Source of the DNA: an uncultured Lachnospiraceae bacterium | Lineage (GTDB): Bacteria > Bacillota > Clostridia > Lachnospirales > Lachnospiraceae | DNA: 64,000 nt | Assembly: GCA_947631685.1 (NCBI GenBank) | Contig: CANRMI010000006.1 | Span: 52,267 to 116,266, forward strand | Direction: 5' to 3' | Part shown: positions 19,247 through 28,696 of the stretch, in pieces | Layout of the letters: the number at the start of each line of letters is the position of its first letter | Position numbering within the stretch: position 1 is the stretch's first letter | Translations under genes and position numbers: made by a program | Notes under the pieces: generated by a model | Told to the model about the DNA's origin: nothing | What the model saw: only the letters and a program-made list of their open reading frames with translations | Database searches by the model: none

Positions 19247-21712
19247 ATGCTGAAAAAGACAGTAAAATTTGACAAGGAATTATTTAAAAGAAGTGTATTG
19301 TACAATGTAAAGACTTTATACAGAAAGACGCTGGAAGAGGCTACTCAGCAGCAGATCTTTCAGGCGGTCTGCTTCGCGGTCAAGGATCAGATCGTGGACA
19401 ACTGGATGGAAACCCAGAAGGCCTATGAGAAGCAGGATCCCAAAATGGTATATTACCTGTCCATGGAGTTTTTGATGGGCAGGGCGCTGGGCAACAACCT
19501 GATCAATCTGCAGGCATATAAGCAGGTGAAGGAAGCCATGGAGGAGCTGGGACTGGATCTGAACATGGTGGAAGATATGGAACCCGACGCGGCTCTGGGA
19601 AACGGCGGTCTGGGACGTCTGGCGGCGTGCTTCCTGGATTCGCTGGCAACTCTGGGGTATCCGGCTTACGGCTGCGGTATCCGCTACCGTTACGGTATGT
19701 TCAAGCAGGAGATCCGCGATGGTTATCAGGTAGAGGTGCCCGACAACTGGCTGGAGAACGGCAATCCCTTTGAGCTGCGCCGGCCGGAATATGCCAAGAT
19801 CGTAAAATTCGGCGGCTATGTCAATGTGAGGGTGGATGAAAAAGGAAGAAACCATTTCTTCCAGGAGGGCTATCAGTCCGTCAAGGCCATTCCTTTCGAT
19901 ATGCCCATTGTGGGTTACGGAAACGGCATAGTCAATACCCTGCGTATCTGGGACGCGGAACCGGTGGAATGCTTCCAGCTGGATTCTTTTGACAAGGGCG
20001 ACTATCAGAAAGCAGTGGAGCAGCAGAATCTGGCCCGCAACATCGTGGAAGTGCTCTATCCCAATGACAACCACTACGCCGGCAAGGAGCTGCGTTTAAA
20101 ACAGCAGTATTTCTTTATTTCCGCCTCTGTACAGGAAGCGGTGGACAAATATATGCGCAAGCACAGCGACATCCGCAAATTCCATGAAAAAGTAACGTTC
20201 CAGTTAAACGATACGCATCCTACGGTGGCGATCGCGGAGCTGATGCGCATTCTGATGGACGATTACGATCTGGAATGGGACGAAGCGTGGGAAGTGACCA
20301 CCAAGACCTGTGCCTACACCAACCACACCATTATGGCGGAAGCGCTGGAGAAATGGCCCATTGAGCTCTTCTCCCGTCTCCTGCCCCGTATTTATCAGAT
20401 CGTGGAGGAGATCAACCGCCGTTTTATCAACAGGATCGACCAGCTCTATCCGGGAGATGCGGAAAAAGTGCGCAAAATGGCCATTGTCTACGACGGGCAG
20501 GTACGTATGGCGCATCTGGCCATCGTGGCGGGCTACTCCGTAAACGGCGTGGCAAGGTTACATACAGAGATTTTAAAGAATCAGGAATTAAAGGATTTCT
20601 ATGAGATGATGCCTGAGAAGTTCAACAACAAGACCAACGGCATTACCCAGAGAAGATTCCTGCTCCACGGCAATCCGCTGCTGGCGGACTGGGTAACGGA
20701 GCACATCGGTTCCGAATGGATCACGGATCTGCCGCAGATTGCCAAGATGAAGATCTATGCGGACGATAAAAAGGCGCAGCAGGAGTTCATGAACATCAAG
20801 TACCGCAACAAGGTGCGCCTGGCACAGTATATCCTGGAGCATAACGGCGTGGAAGTGGATCCCCGCTCCATTTTTGACGTACAGGTAAAGCGTCTCCATG
20901 AGTACAAGCGCCAGCTGTTAAATATCCTGCATGTGATGTATCTGTACAATGAGCTGAAGGAACATCCCGATATGGAGTTCTATCCCCGTACCTTTATTTT
21001 CGGCGCGAAAGCGGCGGCAGGCTACCGCAACGCCAAGCTGACCATTAAGCTCATCAATTCCGTGGCGGATGTGGTAAACAACGATCCGGCCATCGGCGGC
21101 AAGATGAAGGTGGTATTCATTGAGAATTATCGGGTTTCCAACGCGGAAATGATCTTTGCCGCGGCAGATGTGTCCGAGCAGATCTCTACCGCCAGCAAGG
21201 AAGCTTCCGGTACCGGCAACATGAAGTTTATGTTAAACGGCGCCCTGACTCTGGGCACCATGGACGGCGCGAATGTGGAGATCGTAGAGGAAGTGGGCGA
21301 GGAGAATGCTTTTATCTTCGGATTAAGTTCCGATGAGGTCATCCACTATGAGAACTACGGCGGCTACAATCCTATGGAAATATTCAACAACGACCAGGAC
21401 ATCAGAAAAGTGCTGATGCAGCTTATCAACGGCACCTATGCGCCCGGCGATACGGAGATGTTCAGGACCTTGTACAATTCCCTGCTCAATACCCAGAGTA
21501 CCGCCAAGGCGGATACTTACTTTATCCTCAAGGACTTCAAGTCCTACGCGGAAGCGCAGAAGAGGGTAGAGGCTGCCTATAGGAACGAAAAGGGCTGGGC
21601 CAAGAGCGCGATCCTGAATATGGCCTGCAGCGGCAAGTTTACTTCTGACAGAACGATTCAGGAATATGTGGATGACATATGGCACTTGGATAAAGTGGTG
21701 CTGGGTAAATAA
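19247..21712 (+). CDS. glgP: Glycogen/starch phosphorylase
   Basis: Releases glucose-1-phosphate from alpha-1,4-glucan chains, opposing glgC/glgD at the start of the window. 821 residues, full length. Landmarks are YYLSMEFLMGRALGNNL, DAALGNGGLGRLAACFLDS, QLNDTHPTVAIAEL, the phosphate-site region DVQVKRLHEYKRQLLN, and the pyridoxal-phosphate site EASGTGNMKFMLNGALTLGT, in which the Lys carries the cofactor. RBS AGGAGGAAA. It is followed after 18 bp by the CapA-like lipoprotein gene, which may share its transcript. Confidence 0.96.
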   Translation: MLKKTVKFDKELFKRSVLYNVKTLYRKTLEEATQQQIFQAVCFAVKDQIVDNWMETQKAYEKQDPKMVYYLSMEFLMGRALGNNLINLQAYKQVKEAMEELGLDLNMVEDMEPDAALGNGGLGRLAACFLDSLATLGYPAYGCGIRYRYGMFKQEIRDGYQVEVPDNWLENGNPFELRRPEYAKIVKFGGYVNVRVDEKGRNHFFQEGYQSVKAIPFDMPIVGYGNGIVNTLRIWDAEPVECFQLDSFDKGDYQKAVEQQNLARNIVEVLYPNDNHYAGKELRLKQQYFFISASVQEAVDKYMRKHSDIRKFHEKVTFQLNDTHPTVAIAELMRILMDDYDLEWDEAWEVTTKTCAYTNHTIMAEALEKWPIELFSRLLPRIYQIVEEINRRFINRIDQLYPGDAEKVRKMAIVYDGQVRMAHLAIVAGYSVNGVARLHTEILKNQELKDFYEMMPEKFNNKTNGITQRRFLLHGNPLLADWVTEHIGSEWITDLPQIAKMKIYADDKKAQQEFMNIKYRNKVRLAQYILEHNGVEVDPRSIFDVQVKRLHEYKRQLLNILHVMYLYNELKEHPDMEFYPRTFIFGAKAAAGYRNAKLTIKLINSVADVVNNDPAIGGKMKVVFIENYRVSNAEMIFAAADVSEQISTASKEASGTGNMKFMLNGALTLGTMDGANVEIVEEVGEENAFIFGLSSDEVIHYENYGGYNPMEIFNNDQDIRKVLMQLINGTYAPGDTEMFRTLYNSLLNTQSTAKADTYFILKDFKSYAEAQKRVEAAYRNEKGWAKSAILNMACSGKFTSDRTIQEYVDDIWHLDKVVLGK

Positions 21713-21730
21713 CGGAGTGTACGAAGTCAT

Positions 21731-23008
21731 ATGAGAAAGACGGGATTGGCGCTGGGACTGGCAGTATGGTTAAGCGGCAGCGCCGGAATGGTTTTAAGCG
21801 GCTGTGCCGGCGGGCAGGAGGCGGTATCGAATGCGGTACAGATGCCTCCCGCGGCGGCAGAGGCACCGGTGGAATGGTTCTGCGCGCTGGAGCAAAGCTG
21901 CGCGGAAAGCGGAGGAAGATATTATGCTGCCGCGGCAGAATGTCTGCCTGTTTTGGAAGAACTGGCCCGGCCAAAGATCACGCTGGTCATGGTGGGGGAT
22001 ATGCTCATGCACATGCCTGTCAACAACAGCGGCAGGATGGAGGACGGCGGCCGCAATTTTGACCATTTGTTCACCTATACCAAAGACATGATCTCTGAGG
22101 CCGATCTTGCCATTGTAAACCAGGAAGTGATACTGGGAGGTCCAGAGCTCGGCATTTCCGGTTACCCCAGATTTAACACCTATTATGAAGTGGGTGACGC
22201 GCTGGCGGCGGCCGGCTTTGACGTGGTGCTCCACGCCACCAACCATTCCATGGACAGAGGGCTGGAGGGGCTTCAGAACTGTCTGAATTTCTGGGAAGAG
22301 AACTATCCTGACATGGCTGTACTGGGTATGTACGACAGCAAAGAAGATCGGGACGAGATTTATGTATATGAAAAGCAGGGGATTAAGATCGCCATCCTGA
22401 ATTATACCTACGGTACCAACGGCCTTCCCCTGCCCGCGGGAATGCCTTACGCGGTCAACCTCATTGAGGAAGATCAGATCGCCCGGGACGTGGCCAGAGC
22501 GAAAGAAGAGGCGGATTTTGTAATCCTCTGTCCGCACTGGGGTACGGAATACGTGCTGGAGGAGACATCTGCTCAGCGCCTTTGGGCTGAGTTTTTCCTA
22601 GAGTGCGGCGTGGACCTGGTGATCGGGACACATCCTCATGTGATCGAGCCGGTAGAAATGCTGACGGACGAAGAGGGAAACGAAATGCTGGTCTATTATT
22701 CCCTGGGCAATTACGTGAACGCCACAGCTTCGGAGGAGAGAAATATTGGTATCCGTATGCTGGGCGCTATGGCCAAGGTAACCATTTCCCGTGATGAGGA
22801 AGGGGAGGTCTGTATTCAGGAATACAGCGCCGAGCCGCTGGTGACATACGTTTCCGGCGATAAAAAGACAATTACCACCTACCCGATGGAACTTTTTACG
22901 GAGGAAATGGCAGAGGAAAGTTTTACCCGCAAAAGGGACGGGGGATTCACCCGAGAGCACTGTGAGGAAGTCTGGAGACAGGTATTCGGGGATATGGGGC
23001 TTGAGTAA
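21731..23008 (+). CDS. CapA/PgsA-family lipoprotein (metallophosphatase-like fold)
   Basis: Exported lipoprotein, 425 residues: signal peptide with lipobox LSGC near residue 24, then a CapA domain. The expected metal-site motifs are in order: MVGDMLMHMP, NQEVILGG, HATNHSMDRG, CPHWGTEY, IGTHPHV and SLGNYV. Members of this family include the poly-gamma-glutamate capsule proteins CapA/PgsA, but the window has no pgsB or pgsC partner, so capsule synthesis is not implied; many clostridial homologues have unknown roles. Lies between glgP and the hydratase gene, close enough for one operon. Confidence 0.85.
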   Translation: MRKTGLALGLAVWLSGSAGMVLSGCAGGQEAVSNAVQMPPAAAEAPVEWFCALEQSCAESGGRYYAAAAECLPVLEELARPKITLVMVGDMLMHMPVNNSGRMEDGGRNFDHLFTYTKDMISEADLAIVNQEVILGGPELGISGYPRFNTYYEVGDALAAAGFDVVLHATNHSMDRGLEGLQNCLNFWEENYPDMAVLGMYDSKEDRDEIYVYEKQGIKIAILNYTYGTNGLPLPAGMPYAVNLIEEDQIARDVARAKEEADFVILCPHWGTEYVLEETSAQRLWAEFFLECGVDLVIGTHPHVIEPVEMLTDEEGNEMLVYYSLGNYVNATASEERNIGIRMLGAMAKVTISRDEEGEVCIQEYSAEPLVTYVSGDKKTITTYPMELFTEEMAEESFTRKRDGGFTREHCEEVWRQVFGDMGLE

Positions 23009-23029
23009 AAGAGAAAGGACGAAGAAAAG

Positions 23030-25318
23030 ATGATTGACTTATTACAGGGCGGGGCATATCTGATAAACGGTACGGAAATCGTACCCGACAACGGTGAGGC
23101 TGCCGCGGCGGTTGCCCATAAGATCGGCAGACAGGTTACGAAGGAGGATGCGGCGCGCCAGACCATTGCCTACAGAATCCTGGAAAGCCACAATACCTCC
23201 GGCAATATGGAAAAGCTGAAGATCAAATTCGATAAGCTGACCAGCCACGATATTACCTTTGTGGGAATCATTCAGACGGCCAGGGCGTCGGGGCTGACGA
23301 AATTTCCCGTACCCTACGTGCTGACAAACTGCCACAACTCTCTCTGCGCGGTAGGCGGGACCATCAACGAAGATGACCACATGTTTGGCTTGACCTGCGC
23401 CAAAAGATACGGCGGCGTTTATGTGCCCCCTCATCAGGCGGTTATTCACCAGTTCGCCAGGGAAATGCTTTCCGGCGGCGGTAAAATGATCTTAGGCTCC
23501 GATTCCCATACCAGATACGGCGCACTGGGCACCATGGCAATGGGGGAGGGCGGCCCCGAACTGGTAAAGCAGCTTTTGGGACAGACCTACGACATCAATA
23601 TGCCCGGCGTGGTGGGCGTGTATCTGACAGGGGCGCCCGTAAAGGGCGTGGGGCCTCAGGACGTGGCCTTAGCCATTATCGGCGCGGTATTTAAAAACGG
23701 TTATGTAAAAAACAAAGTCATGGAATTTGTAGGACCCGGCGTAGCCTCCTTGAGCGCCGACTTCCGTATCGGTATCGACGTGATGACGACGGAAACCACC
23801 TGTCTTTCTTCTATCTGGCAGACGGACGGCGAGATAGAGAAATTCTATGAAATCCATGGCAGAAAAGAAGATTACAGCGAGTTGAAGCCCGGGGACGCGG
23901 CATATTACGACGGTATGCTAATGGTGGACTTAAGCAGGATCCGCCCCATGATCGCCATGCCTTTCCATCCCAGCAATGCCTATACGATCGAAGAGCTGAA
24001 CGCCAACCTGACGGACATTCTGCATGAAACCGAAAAGAGAGCGCTGGAAAGCTTAGACGGTGCAGTGGAATTTTCCTTACAGGATAAGGTGCGGGACGGC
24101 AAATTCCATGTGGATCAGGGAATCATTGCCGGCTGTGCCGGCGGCGGCTTTGAAAATATCTGCGCGGCAGCGGACATTCTAAGGGGCAGCTCCATAGGCA
24201 GCGACGGCTTTACCCTGAGCGTATATCCCGCTTCCATGCCCGTATACATGGAACTGATTAAGAACGGCTGCGCGGCGGCCATTATGGAGACCGGCGCGGT
24301 AATGAAGACCGCTTTCTGCGGCCCCTGCTTCGGCGCGGGCGACACGCCGGCCAACAATGCATTCAGTATCCGCCACTCCACCAGAAATTTCCCCAACAGG
24401 GAGGGCTCCAAGCTGCAGAGCGGGCAGATCGCATCCGTGGCGCTTATGGACGCGCGCTCTATCGCGGCCACCGCGGCTAACCGGGGCGTGCTGACTCCCG
24501 CGACGGAATTTGACGGGACCTTTCATCCTTATCAGTATCATTTTGACAGCAATATCTATCGGAACCGGGTATTTGATTCCAAGGGTGTTGCGGACGAGAG
24601 TGTGGAGATCCAGTTCGGCCCCAATATCAAGGACTGGCCCCAAATGGGCGAGCTGCCGGAGAATCTGGTGCTGCAGGTGGTTTCCGAGATCCATGACGCG
24701 GTCACTACGACGGACGAACTGATTCCCTCCGGGGAAACCTCTTCCTACCGCTCCAATCCCTTAGGACTGGCGGAATTTACCTTGAGCCGCAAGGATCCCC
24801 GCTATGTGGAAAGGGCAAAGGAGATCCAGAAAGCGGAAAAAGAAAGAATGGCCGGCGGACATCCCTGCCAGGCCCTGCCTGTATTAAAAGAGGTAATGGG
24901 GGTAATAAAGGGAAAATTCGGGGACGCAGACCACACCAATACCGGCTTCGGTTCCACGATCTTCGCGGTAAAACCGGGAGACGGCTCCGCCAGGGAGCAG
25001 GCGGCTTCCTGCCAGAAGGTGCTGGGCGGCTGGGCCAATATTGCCAACGAGTACGCTACCAAGCGTTACCGTTCCAATCTGATCAACTGGGGTATGCTGC
25101 CTTTCCTGATCAAGGAAGGCGAACTGCCTTTTCAGAATCTGGACTATATTTTCCTGCCAGGCATCCGCAAAGCAGTAGCGGAAAAGCAGGAAGTGATCAA
25201 AGCCTATAAGGTAGGAAAGGATGCGCTGGAGGAATTTGAACTGCGTCTGGGCGAACTGACCGACGAGGAAAGACAGATCATCCTGAAGGGATGCCTGATC
25301 AATTATAACAGGGTATGA
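23030..25318 (+). CDS. Aconitase-superfamily hydratase (YbhJ-like)
   Basis: 762-residue protein with the aconitase fold: the N-terminal [35 protein letters not shown] and VTTAL-region equivalents, a Cys in GCAGGG and [17 protein letters not shown] as candidate [4Fe-4S] ligands, and a C-terminal swivel domain with a rigid FLPGIRKA segment. The overall sequence resembles the E. coli YbhJ subgroup rather than classic AcnA or AcnB, so the substrate is uncertain. No citrate synthase or isocitrate dehydrogenase gene is adjacent. RBS GAAAGGACG, 21 bp after the CapA-like gene. Confidence 0.8.
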   Translation: MIDLLQGGAYLINGTEIVPDNGEAAAAVAHKIGRQVTKEDAARQTIAYRILESHNTSGNMEKLKIKFDKLTSHDITFVGIIQTARASGLTKFPVPYVLTNCHNSLCAVGGTINEDDHMFGLTCAKRYGGVYVPPHQAVIHQFAREMLSGGGKMILGSDSHTRYGALGTMAMGEGGPELVKQLLGQTYDINMPGVVGVYLTGAPVKGVGPQDVALAIIGAVFKNGYVKNKVMEFVGPGVASLSADFRIGIDVMTTETTCLSSIWQTDGEIEKFYEIHGRKEDYSELKPGDAAYYDGMLMVDLSRIRPMIAMPFHPSNAYTIEELNANLTDILHETEKRALESLDGAVEFSLQDKVRDGKFHVDQGIIAGCAGGGFENICAAADILRGSSIGSDGFTLSVYPASMPVYMELIKNGCAAAIMETGAVMKTAFCGPCFGAGDTPANNAFSIRHSTRNFPNREGSKLQSGQIASVALMDARSIAATAANRGVLTPATEFDGTFHPYQYHFDSNIYRNRVFDSKGVADESVEIQFGPNIKDWPQMGELPENLVLQVVSEIHDAVTTTDELIPSGETSSYRSNPLGLAEFTLSRKDPRYVERAKEIQKAEKERMAGGHPCQALPVLKEVMGVIKGKFGDADHTNTGFGSTIFAVKPGDGSAREQAASCQKVLGGWANIANEYATKRYRSNLINWGMLPFLIKEGELPFQNLDYIFLPGIRKAVAEKQEVIKAYKVGKDALEEFELRLGELTDEERQIILKGCLINYNRV

Positions 25319-25325
25319 GCCCTGC

Positions 25326-26162
25326 TTATTCTGACGAACCGGATTCAGAGATCCCCTGCATGCGGCCGTTCAACCGATCCAATAGCAGCGAGCAGAGGAT
25401 GCCTCCGGCCATACAGAGCCCGTTCTCCAGAGCGCTGCCCATGAAGGCTTTATAGGGCACCGTGACGGCGGTGGCGGCGATAACAATGCCCGTAATGGCG
25501 TGAAAAGTAACGGAGTAGTGGCGTTTAAGCAGCCGGTTGACCAGCTTAGGAAGCGTCAGAAAGGCAAATAGAGCGCCGATCCCTCCGGGGATCAGAACAT
25601 TGGGGAGCAGATGTCCCAAACCGTCCACGAAGGGCGTATAGAGATTTAAGGGCATGAGGAGCGTGGAAAAACTCATGCCGGGAGCGATCAGGCTGAGAGC
25701 CAGACAGAAGCCGCAGAAAAGATACCAGAAGAAATTGGGAGTAATGGTGGTGTGGGAGGCATTTAAGCCACACAGTACAACCAACGCAGTCATAGCGGAA
25801 AGAAGCAGGGCAGTGCAGGAACCTTTTGCAATGCCCTGCTTTCCTGCTTCTTTCAGTAGGGAGGGCAGCATACCCAGGATCAGTCCCACGAAGATACAGA
25901 CGGAGCTCTCAGGATAGCGGGTAAGAAAGGCGGCCAGCAGGTTTGCCACGCCCAAAAATCCCACAGCGGCGCCAAACAGGGCAGGCAGCAGGATGGGCAG
26001 ATGGCTGCGCCAGTAACGGGAGGGATTGGCCAGAAATTCCATGGCGGGACGGTAGATACCGAATACCACGCTTAAGACGCCGCCGGAAATTCCCGGCAGT
26101 ACGGCTCCCAGTCCCACAAGGGCGCCCTGTATAAATTTGAGAAAGTATCCGGAAGGTTTCAT
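25326..26162 (-). CDS. DUF368 membrane protein, putative polyprenyl-phosphate translocase
   Basis: Integral membrane protein of 279 residues with about eight hydrophobic helices. The hallmark N-terminal segment QGALVGLGAVLPGISGGVLS and a second similar repeat (ALSLIAPGMSFSTLLM) mark the DUF368 family, some members of which have been shown to recycle undecaprenyl phosphate across the membrane (PopT type). That role would suit the many wall-synthesis genes here, but it is inferred. Start set at 26162 because GGAGG lies just upstream; the frame remains open to 26300 without a better start. Convergent with the hydratase gene, 7 bp apart. Confidence 0.82.
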   Translation of the reverse strand: MKPSGYFLKFIQGALVGLGAVLPGISGGVLSVVFGIYRPAMEFLANPSRYWRSHLPILLPALFGAAVGFLGVANLLAAFLTRYPESSVCIFVGLILGMLPSLLKEAGKQGIAKGSCTALLLSAMTALVVLCGLNASHTTITPNFFWYLFCGFCLALSLIAPGMSFSTLLMPLNLYTPFVDGLGHLLPNVLIPGGIGALFAFLTLPKLVNRLLKRHYSVTFHAITGIVIAATAVTVPYKAFMGSALENGLCMAGGILCSLLLDRLNGRMQGISESGSSE

Positions 26163-26214
26163 AACGGCCTCCATATTGCCGGTTTCTTCACTATATGAAG
26201 TTTTGGGGAAACAC

Positions 26215-26351
26215 ATGCCTAAAGTATTTAGGGAAGCAGCCGATAAATATAGCAGAGGGTGCCAAAGGCCAAGGCACCAAAAAAAGAAATGAGTCGCCAC
26301 GGATGGTATGCAATGGGTGAAGGAAGCCCTGCGGATACCGTTTTTGTTTTT
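26215..26351 (+). promoter_or_regulatory. Structured leader with three hairpins, possible attenuator or riboswitch
   Basis: Between divergent genes and upstream of the 26401 gene. Hairpin 1: CCTAAA (26218-26223) with TTTAGG (26227-26232). Hairpin 2: GGTGCC (26258-26263) with GGCACC (26273-26278), followed by seven A. Hairpin 3: GGTATGC from 26305 pairs with GC..ATACC ending at 26339, with an inner GGG/CCC, and is followed by GTTTTTGTTTTT, so it looks like an intrinsic terminator ahead of the gene. I compared it by eye with c-di-GMP, cobalamin, FMN, lysine and c-di-AMP riboswitch cores and found no match. Confidence 0.45.
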
Positions 26352-26400
26352 ATGAAACAGGGAGGGGAAGTAAGAGCAAGGGACTAAAAGGAGGTATTAT

Positions 26401-27537
26401 TTGCGAATTGATTCCAGCATAATAGGAATGGAATCCGAAAGAAGATATACGTCTTCAACAACACGAGGCGGCCGGCTGCAGGTAAGGGACTACAATGGGA
26501 GACCGGCACATGGAACCATGGGAACCTTCGGAGAACTGCTGAATCCTGATATGGGAGGCAGTCTGGAGGCGCAGGGCGGCAAGGAAAAGGAAAACGGAAG
26601 CGATCCCAATACAGCGACCAAGGACAGTATCATAGAGCTGCGGGAGAGAGTGGAGAGTATGCGAAACGGCAGACTCAGTCTGCGCTCCTCCTCCGTCACC
26701 TCCATGAGTGAATTCAGGGAATATACGATCCGCTATATATTTGACATTATGTTTTCCGGCAGCAGCAGATGGCGCAATATTTTCGGGGACAGTTCTTCCC
26801 AGAACTTCATCTCGGGAGGGAATGGTTATCAGGCCAGCTTGGATAATCTGAAGCGCCTGGGCATCAATGCCAATGTACTTACCGTCAAATCCGGCCAGTA
26901 TTATGAAGAAAGCGAGGCTACCTCATTTTCCACGAAAGGTATGGTAAGGACCTCGGACGGCAGGGAGATCAATTTTAATGTGGATGTACTGATGAGCCGT
27001 CAGTTCAGCGAATATTTTGAGGAAGAAATGGATGTGCTGCAGGTCAACACCTGCGATCCGCTGGTAATTAATTTTGACGGAGATACGGCGGAGCTGTCCG
27101 ACCAGAAATTCTTCTTTGATATTGACGGGGACGGCGTGGAGGATGAGATTTCCCAGTTGGGCAGCGGAAGCGGTTATCTGGCGCTGGACAAAAACGGGGA
27201 CGGCGTCATCAATAACGGCAAAGAGTTGTTCGGACCTGAGAGCGGAAACGGTTTTGGGGACCTGTCAGCCTATGATGATGACGGAAACGGCTGGATCGAC
27301 GAAAACGACGCCATCTGGTCCAAATTAAAGATCTGGTGTAAAAATCCGGACGGTACGGATTCTCTTTACACCCTGGCCGACAAAGGCGTGGGCGCGATCT
27401 GCCTGCAGAGCGTAGGAACGGATTTTGCCTTAAACGACGCAGCCAACAACACCAACGGCTATATCCGCAGAAGCGGTATTTTCCTGTATGAGAACGGCAA
27501 TGTGGGAACGGTGCAGCATTTGGATTTAGCCAAATAG
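26401..27537 (+). CDS. Acidic protein with EF-hand-like/RTX-associated calcium loops, unknown role
   Basis: 378 residues, starting with TTG behind AAAGGAGGT. The N-terminal half is polar, with no signal peptide or membrane segment. The C-terminal half has calcium-loop-like motifs: FDIDGDGVEDE, LDKNGDGVINNGKELFG, YDDDGNGWIDENDA, then IWSKLKIW and a beta-rich tail. The DxDGDG...ELFG...LKIW layout matches a domain often found in large RTX or VCBS-repeat adhesins, here as a stand-alone protein. Function unknown; similar proteins seem familiar from Lachnospiraceae. Preceded by a structured leader and followed by a strong terminator, so monocistronic. Confidence 0.78.
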   Translation: MRIDSSIIGMESERRYTSSTTRGGRLQVRDYNGRPAHGTMGTFGELLNPDMGGSLEAQGGKEKENGSDPNTATKDSIIELRERVESMRNGRLSLRSSSVTSMSEFREYTIRYIFDIMFSGSSRWRNIFGDSSSQNFISGGNGYQASLDNLKRLGINANVLTVKSGQYYEESEATSFSTKGMVRTSDGREINFNVDVLMSRQFSEYFEEEMDVLQVNTCDPLVINFDGDTAELSDQKFFFDIDGDGVEDEISQLGSGSGYLALDKNGDGVINNGKELFGPESGNGFGDLSAYDDDGNGWIDENDAIWSKLKIWCKNPDGTDSLYTLADKGVGAICLQSVGTDFALNDAANNTNGYIRRSGIFLYENGNVGTVQHLDLAK

Positions 27538-27583
27538 CGCGCCCGATACCGCGGACAAACAAAAAGAATCGTCAGAGTTTTCT

Positions 27584-27624
27584 AAAAACCATGCAGATAA
27601 CAGGATTGGATCTGCATGGTTTTT
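27584..27624 (+). terminator. Intrinsic terminator after the calcium-loop protein gene
   Basis: 15-bp stem 27584-27598 (AAAAACCATGCAGAT) with 27610-27624 (ATCTGCATGGTTTTT), loop of 11 nt, right arm ending in five T. One of the strongest hairpins in the window. Confidence 0.9.
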
Positions 27625-27750
27625 CTGTGCTTTCTTTCCTGTTTTGGAATAAATCATAATTTTGCGGTAAAACTATCCATACAAGAAATTATCTGTAAAC
27701 TTGCAGATTTAAAGGGATAGAAACGTAACAGCAGAAAGGAAGTAACAGCT

Positions 27751-28695
27751 ATGAAAAGACAAAGCAGTTTTAATCGTAACCGTAAAGACAATACCAGGAA
27801 AGAAAGGGTGGTCATGATCGCCTCCTCCGTTTTTGTGCTGGCGGCGCTTACTATGACGGGCATTTATGTAAGGCGCAGCAATGAGAAGACGGAAAACGAC
27901 GGTTATCACATTGATTTTAACGTTCTGGAAGACGACTCCCAAAATTTTCCGGTGCAGGATAAGATAGAAGAGATCGCCCAGGCGGTTGACACGGAGGACA
28001 TGGCGCAGGCTCTGGAGGAAGAAATACCGGATAGGGAAGAAATAGCGGAGGAGGAAGACGGCACTATGTCTCAGATATTGGAAAACGATCTGGATTATCT
28101 GCCGACAGAACCGGTGGATTCCGGAGAAATAGCGATCCCCGGATTGACTGACGTGCCCGTAACGGAAAACGAAGAGGGACTGCTTCAAAACGAGGGAGAG
28201 AGCTTCGCGGAGGAATTGGCGGCGGATCAGGCGGCCATGGACGCGGATGCGGGACGGGTAACGGAAAATACAGCTCCCTCCTATACGGCAGGGGAGGCCT
28301 TGGTATGGCCTGTGTCGGGAAATGTGCTGATTCCCTACAGTATGGACAAAACGGTGCCTTTCGCGACTCTGCAGCAGTATAAGTACAATCCGGCAGTGGT
28401 CATGGCCGCGGGAGAAGGAGATCTGGTCTCCGCCGCGGCGGGAGGTAGGGTCACCCGGGTATTTTCCGATGAAGAGATCGGAAACGCCGTAACGGTGGAC
28501 ATCGGCGGTGGTTATACGGTGACCTACGGCCAGCTGAAGGATATTGCCGTGACGGAAGGAAGCTATGTGGAAAAAGGCGGCGTCATCGGCTATATAGCGG
28601 CACCCACCAAATATTACAGCGTGGAAGGAACCAACGCTTACTTTGCCCTGCAGTTAAACGGAAAACCCGTAGATCCCATGGGCGCGCTGCAATAA
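27751..28695 (+). CDS. Membrane-anchored M23-family protein with degenerate active site, SpoIIQ-like
   Basis: 314 residues: a basic cytoplasmic N-terminus, one transmembrane helix (about 23-41), a long acidic linker (about 45-180), then a LytM/M23-type domain (WPVSGNVLIPYSMD... GGYTVTYGQLKDI... YFALQLNGKPVDPMGAL). The metal ligands of active M23 peptidases are missing: no HxxxD in the YNPAVVMAA segment, and YGQL stands where Y-x-HL is usual. This matches B. subtilis SpoIIQ, a catalytically dead forespore channel component, more than a wall hydrolase. SpoIIQ identity is inferred from layout. The amidohydrolase follows after 1 bp. Confidence 0.72.
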   Translation: MKRQSSFNRNRKDNTRKERVVMIASSVFVLAALTMTGIYVRRSNEKTENDGYHIDFNVLEDDSQNFPVQDKIEEIAQAVDTEDMAQALEEEIPDREEIAEEEDGTMSQILENDLDYLPTEPVDSGEIAIPGLTDVPVTENEEGLLQNEGESFAEELAADQAAMDADAGRVTENTAPSYTAGEALVWPVSGNVLIPYSMDKTVPFATLQQYKYNPAVVMAAGEGDLVSAAAGGRVTRVFSDEEIGNAVTVDIGGGYTVTYGQLKDIAVTEGSYVEKGGVIGYIAAPTKYYSVEGTNAYFALQLNGKPVDPMGALQ

Positions 28696-28696
28696 T

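Noticed and set aside
25993..26044. PyrR or pyrimidine attenuator ahead of pyrC, sought in the gap 35993-36044
   Set aside because: The gap is too short and has no terminator or anti-terminator pair.
26215..26351. Assignment of the structured leader to c-di-GMP, cobalamin, FMN, lysine or c-di-AMP riboswitches
   Set aside because: The conserved core sequences of those classes could not be found; only generic hairpins and a T-rich tail are seen.
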